Assembly (NCBI GenBank): GCA_002298165.1
Contig: DBMI01000059.1
Location: 1 to 64,000, forward strand
DNA from: Desulfarculales bacterium UBA702
GTDB lineage: Bacteria; Desulfobacterota; Syntrophobacteria; Syntrophobacterales; Syntrophobacteraceae
Length of the DNA stretch: 64,000 bases
Direction: 5' to 3'
Part shown: piece after piece, positions 54,165 to 62,473 of the stretch
Numbering within the stretch: position 1 is the stretch's first letter
Layout of the letters: every line of letters begins with the position of its first letter
The notes under the pieces: model-generated
Told to the model about the DNA's origin: nothing
What the model saw: the letters and a program-made list of their open reading frames with translations, nothing else
Database searches by the model: none
Position numbers and translations under genes: made by a program

Positions 54165-55136
54165 TCAGAATCCGCCTTCGTGGAGAAGTGACCGGACTGC
54201 TTCGATAATCCAGGTCGTTTCGATATGTTCGGTCGGGTTGAATCCTTTTCTCCGATAATCCCAGATATGGGGCGGAGGCGGCAGGATGACCCTTGAGCCC
54301 TCATCCAGAGGGCCGTTTCGCTCGGGGTCGGTGACTCCTATCAGGCACACTGTCGGGGTGCCGACTGCAACTGATAAATGTAGAGGTCCGGACTCGGCAC
54401 TTATCAGGACACTGCACAAAGTGAGGAGTTTTCCCATCTCGAGATAGTTGGTGGGTGGGGCGATCACAGACAGCGGTGCAATTTCCCTGACCCTTATGGC
54501 ATCCCTTTCCTCTCCCGGTCCCCAGAAAACCACCACCGGATGCCCGAGTTGATCGGTGATATAGCGGGCAAGCTCTCCCCATTTCTCAGGCGGATAATAT
54601 TTAGTCGGCCATCCGGCTCCCACGTTTATGGCCACGGGTTTTTTGGAAAAAACGTCAGGTATATTCATCATTTCCGGAAGGGCGAGCCGATAGTTCAATG
54701 CGAGACCGGAAATCCCCAGCGGCCCGAGCAGTTCGAGATTTTGCCTGATTACGTGTTTCTCCCCAGGAGCAATTCTTTCATTATAGAAGAGGGCCGCGGG
54801 TTTTTCACGGCAATGGCTAAAAGACCTGCCAATCCGCCTGGGCGCACCGCTAAGCCAGGTTAGCATACCGCTTTTGAGAAGCCCCTGGAAGTCGATCGCG
54901 ATATCGAAACGCTCGGCCCCGAGGCGGCTTCGCGCATCGAGAAAACCTCCCGCGCTTCTGCTTTTAAGCACGTGCAGTTTGTCAATATCGGGATGGCCGG
55001 CAAGGAGGGATGCGCATTTTCTGGATACAAGCCAGTGAATCTCAGCGTCCGGGAAATGATCGCGAAGAGCACACAACGCGGGCAGGGTATGGATGATGTC
55101 CCCGAAAGCGCTAAGTCTTACCAGGAGTACTTTCAA
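54165..55136 (-). CDS. waaC: LPS heptosyltransferase I (glycosyltransferase family 9)
   Basis: This 323-residue GT-B enzyme adds the first L-glycero-D-manno-heptose to Kdo2-lipid A in the cytoplasm. Motifs are LLVRLSAFGDIIHTLPAL (N terminus), DFQGLLKSGMLTWLSG, INVGAGWPTKYYPPEKWGELA, and SAESGPLHLSVAVGTPTVCLIGVTDPERNGP, all typical of WaaC/RfaC. The start codon is TTG with GAGG about 6 bases upstream. It lies 19 bp after the preceding membrane protein gene. Confidence 0.9.
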   Translation of the reverse strand: MKVLLVRLSAFGDIIHTLPALCALRDHFPDAEIHWLVSRKCASLLAGHPDIDKLHVLKSRSAGGFLDARSRLGAERFDIAIDFQGLLKSGMLTWLSGAPRRIGRSFSHCREKPAALFYNERIAPGEKHVIRQNLELLGPLGISGLALNYRLALPEMMNIPDVFSKKPVAINVGAGWPTKYYPPEKWGELARYITDQLGHPVVVFWGPGEERDAIRVREIAPLSVIAPPTNYLEMGKLLTLCSVLISAESGPLHLSVAVGTPTVCLIGVTDPERNGPLDEGSRVILPPPPHIWDYRRKGFNPTEHIETTWIIEAVRSLLHEGGF

Positions 55137-55155
55137 TCAGCCCTCACAACTGGAT

Positions 55156-56082
55156 CTATCTTGTCGCCCTGAAGCTTCTGCTACCTACAGCTTTTTGCAG
55201 CGCATCGAGCGATTCAATGCATTGGGCCGTGATTTTGCGTTTCGCGCCAAGTGAGAGTTCCATTGATTTTACGTTGGTATTCTGCCGCGACAGCATCAAC
55301 ACCTCAGCGTTTATTTTGATAAAATCGGCGAAAGCGGATTCCGCCTCGCTCAGTTGGGTCTTCCCCTCACCCTGGACCAGGCCTTCCATGGCTTTAAGAT
55401 CGGATCTTACCCGGTCGGCCGCTGAGTTCATCTCGGATTCGATCTCGTCCATTCGTTTGTCGCTCGATGCAATAATATGCGGTGCTTCAAGGGAATATAG
55501 ATTCAGAATGCCGGAAACCGCCGAGTAGGCCCTCTTGAGAACCTGTTGGGCCTCAGGGGCGGAGGATTCGGCTTCGCCAAGATTTGCCAGTGCACGCTCG
55601 AAGCGGCTTACCGCCTCTTTCCCCTTGCCGAACGAAAGGGCAGCGGCTTTGAGGTTTGTGTTTCGGACTGCAAAGTCGAGCAGTTCCTTATCAATCTTTT
55701 GAAATTCGTCCCAGCATTTGTCGAATTCGCCCAGAAGTTTCATCTCCGCAGCCGAACGCCCGGAGTCGATGAACTGCCCAAGCAGGGTACGTTCGCGGTT
55801 TACGGCGGATTCGGAATCGAGGGATTCTCTGGCGAATTTGCTGGATTCTTCATCCGTATCAGCCAGTACGGCGTTCTTTTCCGCTTCGACAGACTTGAGC
55901 AAGTCCGTTTTCATTTGCGAAATAAGCTCGTTTTTCTTGGCCATGTTGCCCAGAACGTCTTCGAGCCGTATGTCGGTCCTATACGAATAGATGAGTACCA
56001 CGGCAAGCATGGCCAGCAGCAGAACACCGAAAACCCAGGGGAGCCTGGATTTTCCTCTATCACCCGGCAGTTCGAGAGCCAT
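55156..56082 (-). CDS. Membrane-anchored coiled-coil (four-helix-bundle-like) protein
   Basis: This protein of about 308 residues has one N-terminal membrane helix (about 14-34) and then a wholly helical, heptad-rich periplasmic region. It resembles the ligand-binding four-helix bundle of methyl-accepting chemotaxis proteins (4HB_MCP): DLLKSVEAEKNAVLADTDEE, then LLGEFDKCWDEFQKIDKELLDFAVRNTN. A second similar half contains FADFIKINAEVLMLSRQNTN. No signalling or HAMP domain follows. The ATG at 56082 has AAAGGGATG upstream. The function is unknown; cotranscription with waaC is likely. Confidence 0.72.
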   Translation of the reverse strand: MALELPGDRGKSRLPWVFGVLLLAMLAVVLIYSYRTDIRLEDVLGNMAKKNELISQMKTDLLKSVEAEKNAVLADTDEESSKFARESLDSESAVNRERTLLGQFIDSGRSAAEMKLLGEFDKCWDEFQKIDKELLDFAVRNTNLKAAALSFGKGKEAVSRFERALANLGEAESSAPEAQQVLKRAYSAVSGILNLYSLEAPHIIASSDKRMDEIESEMNSAADRVRSDLKAMEGLVQGEGKTQLSEAESAFADFIKINAEVLMLSRQNTNVKSMELSLGAKRKITAQCIESLDALQKAVGSRSFRATR

Positions 56083-56150
56083 TTGCACATCCCTTTACAA
56101 GGGGTCCAGGACCTGGAGATCTGAAGCGACGGCAGACTGGAGCCTGCCCA

Positions 56151-57116
56151 GTGTGTTACTGTATAGATCAACAGGGCAGAATAAATCCAGCCCTGTTTTT
56201 CCCGGAAGGGCATGCCGAAGGTGTTTATAATACCGCCGATGCAACATTGTGGTTTTTCCATGCGATTTCGACCTACGTGGCGATCGCCCGGGACCCCTTA
56301 ACCCTTCGCGAACTGCTCCCACGCCTAAAGTCCGTTATGGAACACCACATCCATGGGACTCGCTTCGGCATCGGAGCCGATCCGGAAGATGGTTTGCTGC
56401 GCCAGGGTGCAAGCGGATACGCACTCACCTGGATGGACGCTAAAGTAGGGGATTGGGTAGTGACCCCGAGACGGGGGAAGGCCGTCGAAATAAACGCCCT
56501 GTGGTACAATGCCCTGCGCCTCATGGAAGAATGGACGAGAACCGCCGAAGGCCAGAAAGAAGCAAAAATTTACTCCCATCTCGCGGATCGGGTATACGAT
56601 TCCTTCAACAATAGTTTCTGGTACGAGGAAGGCGGATATCTATACGATGTAATCGACGGTGAGGAAGGAAACGACCCTGCCTTCAGGCCAAACCAGATCT
56701 TTGCCATCTCGCTGCCCAATCCCGTACTTGATAGAACCAGGTGGGAGCCGGTTGTGGAAAAGGTCAGGGATCGCCTCCTTACTCCATTCGGTTTGCGTAC
56801 GCTGGCACCCGGCCATCCCGAATACAAGCTGCGCTACCACGGAGACGTTTGCACAAGGGATGCCGCATACCACCAGGGAACCGTGTGGCCATGGCTGATT
56901 GGACCATTCGTGGACGCCTGGCTGAAACTCCACCCGCACCACAAGGCCGAGGCGCGCGGATTCCTTCGCGGATTAATCTCTCACCTGGATCAGCTCTGTA
57001 TCGGCTCAATCAACGAAGTCTTCGACGCCGAACCCCCTTTCAACCCCGAAGGATGCATTTCGCAGGCCTGGAGCGTCGCTGAAGTGCTGCGGAGCTGGGT
57101 TAATACGGCTGAGTAG
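56151..57116 (+). pseudogene. Truncated amylo-alpha-1,6-glucosidase (glycogen debranching) gene
   Basis: The 321 codons match only the C-terminal catalytic (alpha/alpha)6 domain of GH133-like debranching enzymes: FFPEGHAEGVYNTADATLWFFHAI, GYALTWMDAKVGDWVVTPRRGKAVEINALWYNAL, HQGTVWPWLIGPFVDAWL, and SINEVFDAEPPFNPEGCISQAWSVAEVLR. Normal enzymes are about twice as long. The first visible domain residues follow a GTG without a ribosome-binding site, and upstream DNA belongs to the divergent coiled-coil gene. The 5' half is therefore deleted. The remaining frame is undamaged, so the loss may be recent. Confidence 0.78.
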
Positions 57117-57292
57117 AGCTTTTGCTCCGCGAGGACGCGGAGCCCCGCCGCGGGCGCCAGCATGAGCCGCATATGAACATCCGTATTGGCCGAAACCATT
57201 TGGTAACACCAGTTTTGAATCCACGAACAATTGATCCAATAGTTCCGGACGTGCCATGCTTCAATTATGGGCGTGTCGTTCGATTGTGGGGA

Positions 57293-57363
57293 TTGTAGGG
57301 GCAAATGATTATTTGCCCCCATAGGCAAAAGATTGTTGGGCAAAAGATTTTTTGCCCCTACAA
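57293..57363. repeat. Palindromic repeat family B, double copy
   Basis: TTGTAGGGGCAAATGATT followed by ATTTGCCCC (57293-57320), then an inverted GGGCAAAAGATTTTTTGCCCCTACAA (57338-57363). The first half repeats 9090-9115 exactly. The 370-bp gap 57117-57489 contains only this element. Confidence 0.75.
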
Positions 57364-57489
57364 TATTTTCCCCCACAGTGTGCGCATAGGGGGGCGCCTC
57401 CATTCATATGCATATGCTATATGCATGAATATGCGGCAGGATGGCGTATTATCAAGAAAGAAAACAGAGGTGAACTGGCTGGGCGGGAC

Positions 57490-57747
57490 TTAGTGCCTGC
57501 TTTCTTTAAGACGGTTAACGAGCCTTTCCTCCAAGTCCAGAATAATCGCCTTTAGGGAGGGTTTTTCCCGAACCGGGCCCGATTTATTCCAGCCGCTGAG
57601 CAAGGCTTTCTCCTTCTCCCTCCGGAATTGTTCGAGGCTATCCGCCATGTCTTCCCAGATGAAAAGCTTTTGGAGCACGTGGCGCTCCGCAGCCGATAAA
57701 TCCTTATCGGTATCGAAAGACAGTCCTTTTTTGGTCCGTATTATCAT
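57490..57747 (-). CDS. Small hypothetical helical protein (85 aa)
   Basis: This protein is charged and mainly helical: MIIRTKKGLSFDTDKDLSAAERHVLQKLFIWEDM, then EQFRREKEKALLSGWN and LKAIILDLEERLVNRLKE. The amphipathic pattern supports a real protein. There is no signal or cysteine and no family is recognised. A weak GGGGGT site precedes the ATG. Confidence 0.6.
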   Translation of the reverse strand: MIIRTKKGLSFDTDKDLSAAERHVLQKLFIWEDMADSLEQFRREKEKALLSGWNKSGPVREKPSLKAIILDLEERLVNRLKESRH

Positions 57748-57859
57748 TATCAGACCCCCAAGGCTGCTTTGGATTTGGAACTCTCATCAGGGGCACGGGA
57801 TGAGAGAAAAGAAGAAAATCGACCGAGCTGGCAGGGTGAGCGGAAGACGGGAACATGAA

Positions 57860-58600
57860 CTATCGTGCCCGCTCCGTTGGAACACTTTGGGTGTTCGCTG
57901 CAACCGATCCTTTCAGGTATCTCAGCCGCTTTTCCTCCGGAAATCTTTCGATTGCATACCGTAGCATAGTTCTCGGCATCCGGGTGTAATGAATTTTGAG
58001 GTAGTCCTCTTCTTTTTGGAGGTTTCGTTTGCCGACTTCTCTCAGCATCCAGCCCGCTGCCTTGTGAATCAAATCTTCCTTGTCCGCCAGCAAAATCTCG
58101 GCAATCCTCAGGGCATCATCAAATTTATCCTGCCTGATGAAGTAAAATGTCGCAAGGACTGCAATCCTTCTCTCCCATATCATTGAAGAACGGGCAAACT
58201 GGTAAAGAGGCTCTTTGTCCCGATCGCTCAGGTATGCTCCCACGATATAGGGGGCGGACGAATCCACCAGGTCCCAGTTATTGATGAAACGGGTGTTGCT
58301 CATGTAAAGACCGTAAATATAGGTCTTTTCAGCCTCTTCAGCCCTGGCAAACTTTAATACCAGGATCAGCAAAGCAAGCAGCCTGTCTTCGTGGTAAGCG
58401 CTCTGGAGCAGCCTTTGAGTGATGTCGAAAGGGATATCCCGGTGTTTCCTGGCGAGTTTTCGAAGCGCAGGCACCCTGATGCCTCTGAAAATATCGCCTT
58501 CGCCGTATTGGCCGGGACCTGTTTTGAAGTACTTTTGCAGGAACTGCGCGTCCTCGAGGCCGGAAAGGGCTGTCAATTGACACTCTATCTCGTTAAGCAT
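57860..58600 (-). CDS. AlkD-like DNA alkylation repair protein
   Basis: This 246-residue HEAT-like repeat DNA glycosylase family protein shows GIRVPALRKLARKHRDIPFD, NTRFINNWDLVDSSAPYIVGAYL (catalytic-site Trp and Asp of AlkD type), WERRIAVLATFYFIRQ, and DLIHKAAGWMLREVGKRN. AlkD excises N3- and N7-alkylpurines without base flipping. The ATG at 58600 is preferred over the preceding GTG; the ribosome-binding site is weak. Confidence 0.9.
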   Translation of the reverse strand: MLNEIECQLTALSGLEDAQFLQKYFKTGPGQYGEGDIFRGIRVPALRKLARKHRDIPFDITQRLLQSAYHEDRLLALLILVLKFARAEEAEKTYIYGLYMSNTRFINNWDLVDSSAPYIVGAYLSDRDKEPLYQFARSSMIWERRIAVLATFYFIRQDKFDDALRIAEILLADKEDLIHKAAGWMLREVGKRNLQKEEDYLKIHYTRMPRTMLRYAIERFPEEKRLRYLKGSVAANTQSVPTERAR

Positions 58601-58628
58601 CACTTCTAACTAATTTACGGCATACCCG

Positions 58629-59393
58629 CTAAAACCTGAATGTGGTTCCCGCCAGAAACGACCACCCTGATTCGGAGTCACTGAACCAGCCTTTTGCCCC
58701 GATATCGAAATCCAGGTTTTCGGCGAAATTATAATACAGCCCCCCAATAACGAAGCTTTCCGGGATGTCGCTAGACCTGCTGTGGCTCCCTTCAACTCCG
58801 CCGTTGGTCAACAGACTCAATTTATCAGCCAGCTTGTACACAGCGGCGACGGAAACGTGCCAGATATCTTCATTTTGCTCGACCTGGTTCTGGTTGCTGG
58901 TAAATCCGACATTCGCGTGAAAGGTAAATGGCTCGAGCTCTTTTGTTGCGATAAACATTATACGGGGGGCAACATCGCCATTCCCCAATCCTGCATCCGA
59001 ATCTCCGGACGGAAGAAATAGTCCGGGTTTTACAGCAAATGAAAATCCGTCGTATTCATAGAAGCGCCATTTCACTTCGAGGCTAATATCGCCCAACCCC
59101 GATGCCGTGGTTTTCCCGCCGAAATATTTCGAGGTAAGCACAAGTGCCGGGATAGTGACAATTATATCCACATTTTTCGATGCGCCGCCGGTCAAAATCG
59201 TCGTGAGCGAATTAATTTGTTGGGAAGTACCGCTGCCATCGAGTTGCTGAAGCTCATATCCCATTTCCACCTGGAATTTCCCTCTCCCCTGGGTACCGGC
59301 ATCATCGGTGATCAGGGGCATCATCGCCAAAACAGTGCCGGCCGAGAAAACTAGAGTCATGAATGCTGCTGCAAATACCCGGACCGGCTTCAT
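58629..59393 (-). CDS. Outer-membrane beta-barrel protein (MetA/phenol-degradation-like)
   Basis: This 254-residue protein has a signal peptide (cleavage after VLA, residue 23) and alternating beta strands ending in the aromatic C terminus TFRF, a BAM signal. Motifs MPLITDDAGTQGRGKFQVEMGYE and VKPGLFLPSGDSDAGLGNGDVAPRIM resemble the Phenol_MetA_deg family (PF13557). Members are putative outer-membrane channels of unknown substrate. AGGAG precedes the ATG. Confidence 0.8.
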   Translation of the reverse strand: MKPVRVFAAAFMTLVFSAGTVLAMMPLITDDAGTQGRGKFQVEMGYELQQLDGSGTSQQINSLTTILTGGASKNVDIIVTIPALVLTSKYFGGKTTASGLGDISLEVKWRFYEYDGFSFAVKPGLFLPSGDSDAGLGNGDVAPRIMFIATKELEPFTFHANVGFTSNQNQVEQNEDIWHVSVAAVYKLADKLSLLTNGGVEGSHSRSSDIPESFVIGGLYYNFAENLDFDIGAKGWFSDSESGWSFLAGTTFRF

Positions 59394-59565
59394 TTAATCT
59401 CCTGATTGGCAAAAATCGGCGGCAGATGACCTCGAATTTTTACGGACCCGTGACTAGATTTACTCACTAGAGCTTTTCGAGCCAATCTATGACCTACTCT
59501 GAAATAATGGAAGCATGCAAGGAGAAAATAGTTCCGGATTTTTAGCCAATAAGGAGAGCAGCCTA

Positions 59566-59916
59566 ATGGCAAACTTTCTATTCACTCTTACCAAAAATGA
59601 GACGGTGCCGGCCACCCGCTGCTTGCAACTCGCCAAAGTAGCCCACTCCAAAGGCCACAAAGTCGATTTGTTTCTCCTCGATGATGGAGTCTTCTGGGCT
59701 GATAAAAACAGGGATTTTGATGAGAAAACCCCTACCGGCGATTGTCCCGGTGATTTTCTTCCCTACCTCGTTGAAAATGAAGTACCAATATACGTCTGAA
59801 TTCCGTGTGCCGAAGCCCGTCAGGTTGACGAGGCAAATTTCTTTCATAACATGCTCCTGGATAAAGCAACTCACCTGATCGATCTGGCCGCCGAAGCAAA
59901 GGTTTTCAACTTCTAG
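59566..59916 (+). CDS. DsrE-family protein with predicted selenocysteine (UxxC)
   Basis: Reading through the in-frame TGA at 59797-59799 gives a complete 116-residue DsrE/DsrF-like protein. The N-terminal strand-helix is MANFLFTLTKNETVPATRCLQLAKVAHSKGHKVDLFLLDDGV. IYV-U78-IPCAEAR carries the site where most relatives have Cys-x-x-Cys. LIDLAAEAKVFNF closes the domain before TAG. Similarity is continuous on both sides of the TGA, and a hairpin with GGU in its loop follows. The ATG at 59566 has AAGGAG upstream. DsrE proteins handle sulfur or thiol redox chemistry; selenoprotein members are known in anaerobes. mug starts 17 bases downstream. Confidence 0.88.
59815..59834 (+). promoter_or_regulatory. 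Candidate SECIS hairpin of the DsrE-like gene
   Basis: GCCCGTC (59815-59821) pairs with GACG-A-GGC (59827-59834, one bulged A) around loop AGGTT. The loop carries the GGU hallmark about 24 bases after the TGA, inside the usual distance for bacterial SECIS. Confidence 0.68.
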
Positions 59917-59932
59917 GCGGAACTCAAGAGCC

Positions 59933-60484
59933 ATGTACAAGCCAAGCAAGCAGGAGATACTCGCTGCAAGGGAGAAAACCGTTCCGGACGTTATCGCACC
60001 GGGGCTCAAAGTGCTTTTTTGCGGGATTAATCCGGGTCTCTACACGGCAGCGGTCGGGCATCACTTTGCAAGACCGGGAAACCGCTTCTGGCCGGCACTT
60101 CACCGGGCCGGCTTCACTCAGCGCCAGCTTTCCCCCTTTGAAGAGGATGAACTGCTAAATCACGGCTTTGGAATCACAAACCTGGTCAACCGCGCAACGG
60201 CAAATGCGGCAGAGATTTCGACAGGGGAACTGACCGAGGGTGCCGCCCTGCTGATGGAAAAACTTCGGGCCTTTAAGCCATGCATAATGGCCGTTCTTGG
60301 AATTGGCGCTTTCAGGAGCGCATTTGGCAGCCCGAAAGCGCAGCCCGGGCCACAGGAAAAAATCACCGCCGATACCCTCGCCTGGGTCCTCCCAAATACC
60401 AGCGGGATAAATGCTCATTATCAGATGGACGACATCGTTTGCGTGTTCGAGGAATTGCGGCTGAACATGGAAAAGAGGTGCTGA
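59933..60484 (+). CDS. mug: G/U mismatch-specific uracil-DNA glycosylase (Mug/TDG type)
   Basis: This 183-residue base-excision repair enzyme removes U or T opposite G. FCGINPGLYTAAVGHHFARPGNRFWPALHRAGF holds the active-site Asn and the substrate loop, ITNLVNRATANA follows, and LPNTSGINAHYQ near residue 160 is the C-terminal DNA-intercalation loop. Length is typical for Mug. It probably shares the transcript of the DsrE-like gene. Confidence 0.92.
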   Translation: MYKPSKQEILAAREKTVPDVIAPGLKVLFCGINPGLYTAAVGHHFARPGNRFWPALHRAGFTQRQLSPFEEDELLNHGFGITNLVNRATANAAEISTGELTEGAALLMEKLRAFKPCIMAVLGIGAFRSAFGSPKAQPGPQEKITADTLAWVLPNTSGINAHYQMDDIVCVFEELRLNMEKRC

Positions 60485-60587
60485 CCCGGCAATCGGCCGC
60501 GCCCCACGACGTGCAGAATTTCGGAGAGGCCGCGTCCTTTCAAAAGCTTTTGCAGATGGCTGATAAAACTCAAAGTCAGGGGTAAAA

Positions 60588-61265
60588 ATGGAGCACGAAG
60601 ACATACAGGAAGAATTGCTAAGGGGTCGAGTTCTTGACATCGAAACGGGTGTTCGTTTGCAGCTCCAGGTCGGGCCGAAGGATGCCCGATTGAAGCTCTC
60701 CGGCACTCTGATCGGCATGTCCCCCGAGGAGTTTCTGATCGTGGCAATTCCGGAAATTGCGGGTGTTTTGGCCCGGCTGTCCGAATTGAGCCCTGTTACG
60801 GTCCGCTATGTATTCTGCGGCGGGGTATACGGATTTACTTCCTCGATTTTGAGCTGTATCCACAAGCCAAAGCTCATGCTGTTCATGTCTTATCCGCACT
60901 CCGTCGATGTCATCGACCTTCGAAAAACCAAGCGAATGCTCAGTCTTCTGCCGGCCTCAGCGATTATTCAGCACAAAAATTTCACGGGGGTCCTGGTGGA
61001 CATGAGTGAGGGCGGGTGCAGACTTTCCCTGGACACTGAATCAGAAGGTCTCCCCTTCATCTATTCGGGTGAAGAAATAAGCATCTCGCTTCAACTCACC
61101 GGAACGGCCATTCCTCGGATAATCCGGGGTAGTGTGCAACATATCAGACACGACGGCAAATTTGCCGAAATGGGAATAAAGTTCAAGGAGGATGATTCCG
61201 ATTCAATGATAGGTATAAGGAACTATGTGGCGGGAGTTTTGAATCTGCCGGAGCGGGTAGCTTGA
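60588..61265 (+). CDS. PilZ-domain c-di-GMP-binding protein (YcgR-like)
   Basis: In this 225-residue protein, residues about 10-105 are a YcgR-type N-terminal beta domain. LRKTKRM (RxxxR, about 111-117) and DMSEGGCRLSL (D/NxSxxG, about 138-148) are the PilZ c-di-GMP-binding motifs. The last part, MGIKFKE, closes the PilZ barrel. Proteins of this type brake the flagellar motor or act as c-di-GMP receptors in surface behaviour. AGGGG lies before the ATG. Confidence 0.9.
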   Translation: MEHEDIQEELLRGRVLDIETGVRLQLQVGPKDARLKLSGTLIGMSPEEFLIVAIPEIAGVLARLSELSPVTVRYVFCGGVYGFTSSILSCIHKPKLMLFMSYPHSVDVIDLRKTKRMLSLLPASAIIQHKNFTGVLVDMSEGGCRLSLDTESEGLPFIYSGEEISISLQLTGTAIPRIIRGSVQHIRHDGKFAEMGIKFKEDDSDSMIGIRNYVAGVLNLPERVA

Positions 61266-61414
61266 CGGGAAAGGGATGACCGGTTTCATGATGCTACAAT
61301 TGAGATTACGGGGAGGAGGACCTGCCCAGGAGGATAGAGAACTTAGATAAAAAAGGGAGGATGGAGGACCTGAACAGCGCGAACAGGGAGGATAAACCGC
61401 GGAGAAACTGAAAC

Positions 61415-61457
61415 GGGACGGGCGGGGGATTTCACACCCCTGCTCGTCCCCTTTTTT
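61415..61457 (+). terminator. Intrinsic terminator after the PilZ gene
   Basis: A long stem (GGGACGGGCGGGG / CCCCTGCTCGTCCC with G-T pairs) is followed by C and six T. It lies in the roughly 325-bp gap between the PilZ and SYLF genes. The gap also has several GGAGGA runs without a convincing frame. Confidence 0.8.
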
Positions 61458-61591
61458 CTGCCACTTGCCGAAACCTTTTATTTCATTATCAATTTACCGG
61501 TAATGTCTCCAATCTGCCGCGGGCTGGAAGCTAGTCTCACTCTGCCTGTGCAATCTTCCTCAGCATTATGTCCGCTGCCTTAAATCTGGCA

Positions 61592-62287
61592 TCATTGGGT
61601 AGTATATAGATTGAGGACCCTTTTCAATTCGTCCACGGCCGGAGGAGCCATGATGTTGCGGTTCCGGAAGATTTCCATCGGGAGGATTGTGTTGTTATTA
61701 TAGAAAGCAGCGTTTGCACCGTAATCGACCTGCATTGAGGCACCTTCCAGGGCAATTCCGCCAAACAGTCCCCTGCTGCGGGAGTAGGAAAGTATCTCCG
61801 CTCGCAGACGGATGTCTGTGCCTGCTTCGGCGTGGCGTCCCACCGGACCTGCGGCAATCGATGCATCTGCTCCGAGCGTAAATTTTCCGCCCGTTATAGA
61901 ATCAAGGCTGCGTATACTGTTGAATATCAGTATAATGTCGCTTGCCTGCACCCCAGCCTGGAACCCGACACTTCCGCCGATAAGTTCAAAAAATACCGGA
62001 TTGCTCCAGCTGCGGTCCTCGCCACGCACAATCATTATTCCCGTCCCGTACCGGGCTCCCACAATAAAACCGGCCTTAAGAAGATCGGGGAAAATTGCGA
62101 TTCCGTAAGCACCCTTTAGCAAGCTTGGAGGAATGGCTTCTTCCGGTATTTGATTTAGCTCCATCAGAATCGCGGCCGCTTCCCGGACTTTTGCCTCTTC
62201 GCTGCCTGCGAATGCTGGAGCCCGCGTGAGCAGCAGCAAGCCGATGATAATTAAAAATAAGAAGGCTACAGCGGTCCTGTTTTGCAT
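61592..62287 (-). CDS. SYLF-domain (Ysc84-like) exported lipid-binding protein
   Basis: This 231-residue protein has a signal peptide (residues 1-27, cleavage after AFA) and a SYLF domain: IPPSLLKGAYGIAIFPDLLKAGFIVGARYGTGIMIVR, PVFFELIGGSVGFQAGVQASDIILIF, and GRHAEAGTDIRLRAEILSYSRSRGLFGGIALEGA. SYLF domains bind phosphoinositides or other anionic lipids; the bacterial role is unclear. AAGGAG precedes the ATG. Confidence 0.92.
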   Translation of the reverse strand: MQNRTAVAFLFLIIIGLLLLTRAPAFAGSEEAKVREAAAILMELNQIPEEAIPPSLLKGAYGIAIFPDLLKAGFIVGARYGTGIMIVRGEDRSWSNPVFFELIGGSVGFQAGVQASDIILIFNSIRSLDSITGGKFTLGADASIAAGPVGRHAEAGTDIRLRAEILSYSRSRGLFGGIALEGASMQVDYGANAAFYNNNTILPMEIFRNRNIMAPPAVDELKRVLNLYTTQ

Positions 62288-62473
62288 AACACTCCTTTCG
62301 TGTCGGATCCCTGAAGTGTGTTTTTGGATTTGCCGGGTACTATTGCATGGATTCGGAGGGACTTGTCAAAGGAAAAGAAAGGGGCAAAACAGGGGCTGCT
62401 GCCCCAAATGGAACTCGTGACTAAATGGCAATCTTGGCCCCAATCCATACCGCGCGGGTCATTGTTGGGGCAG

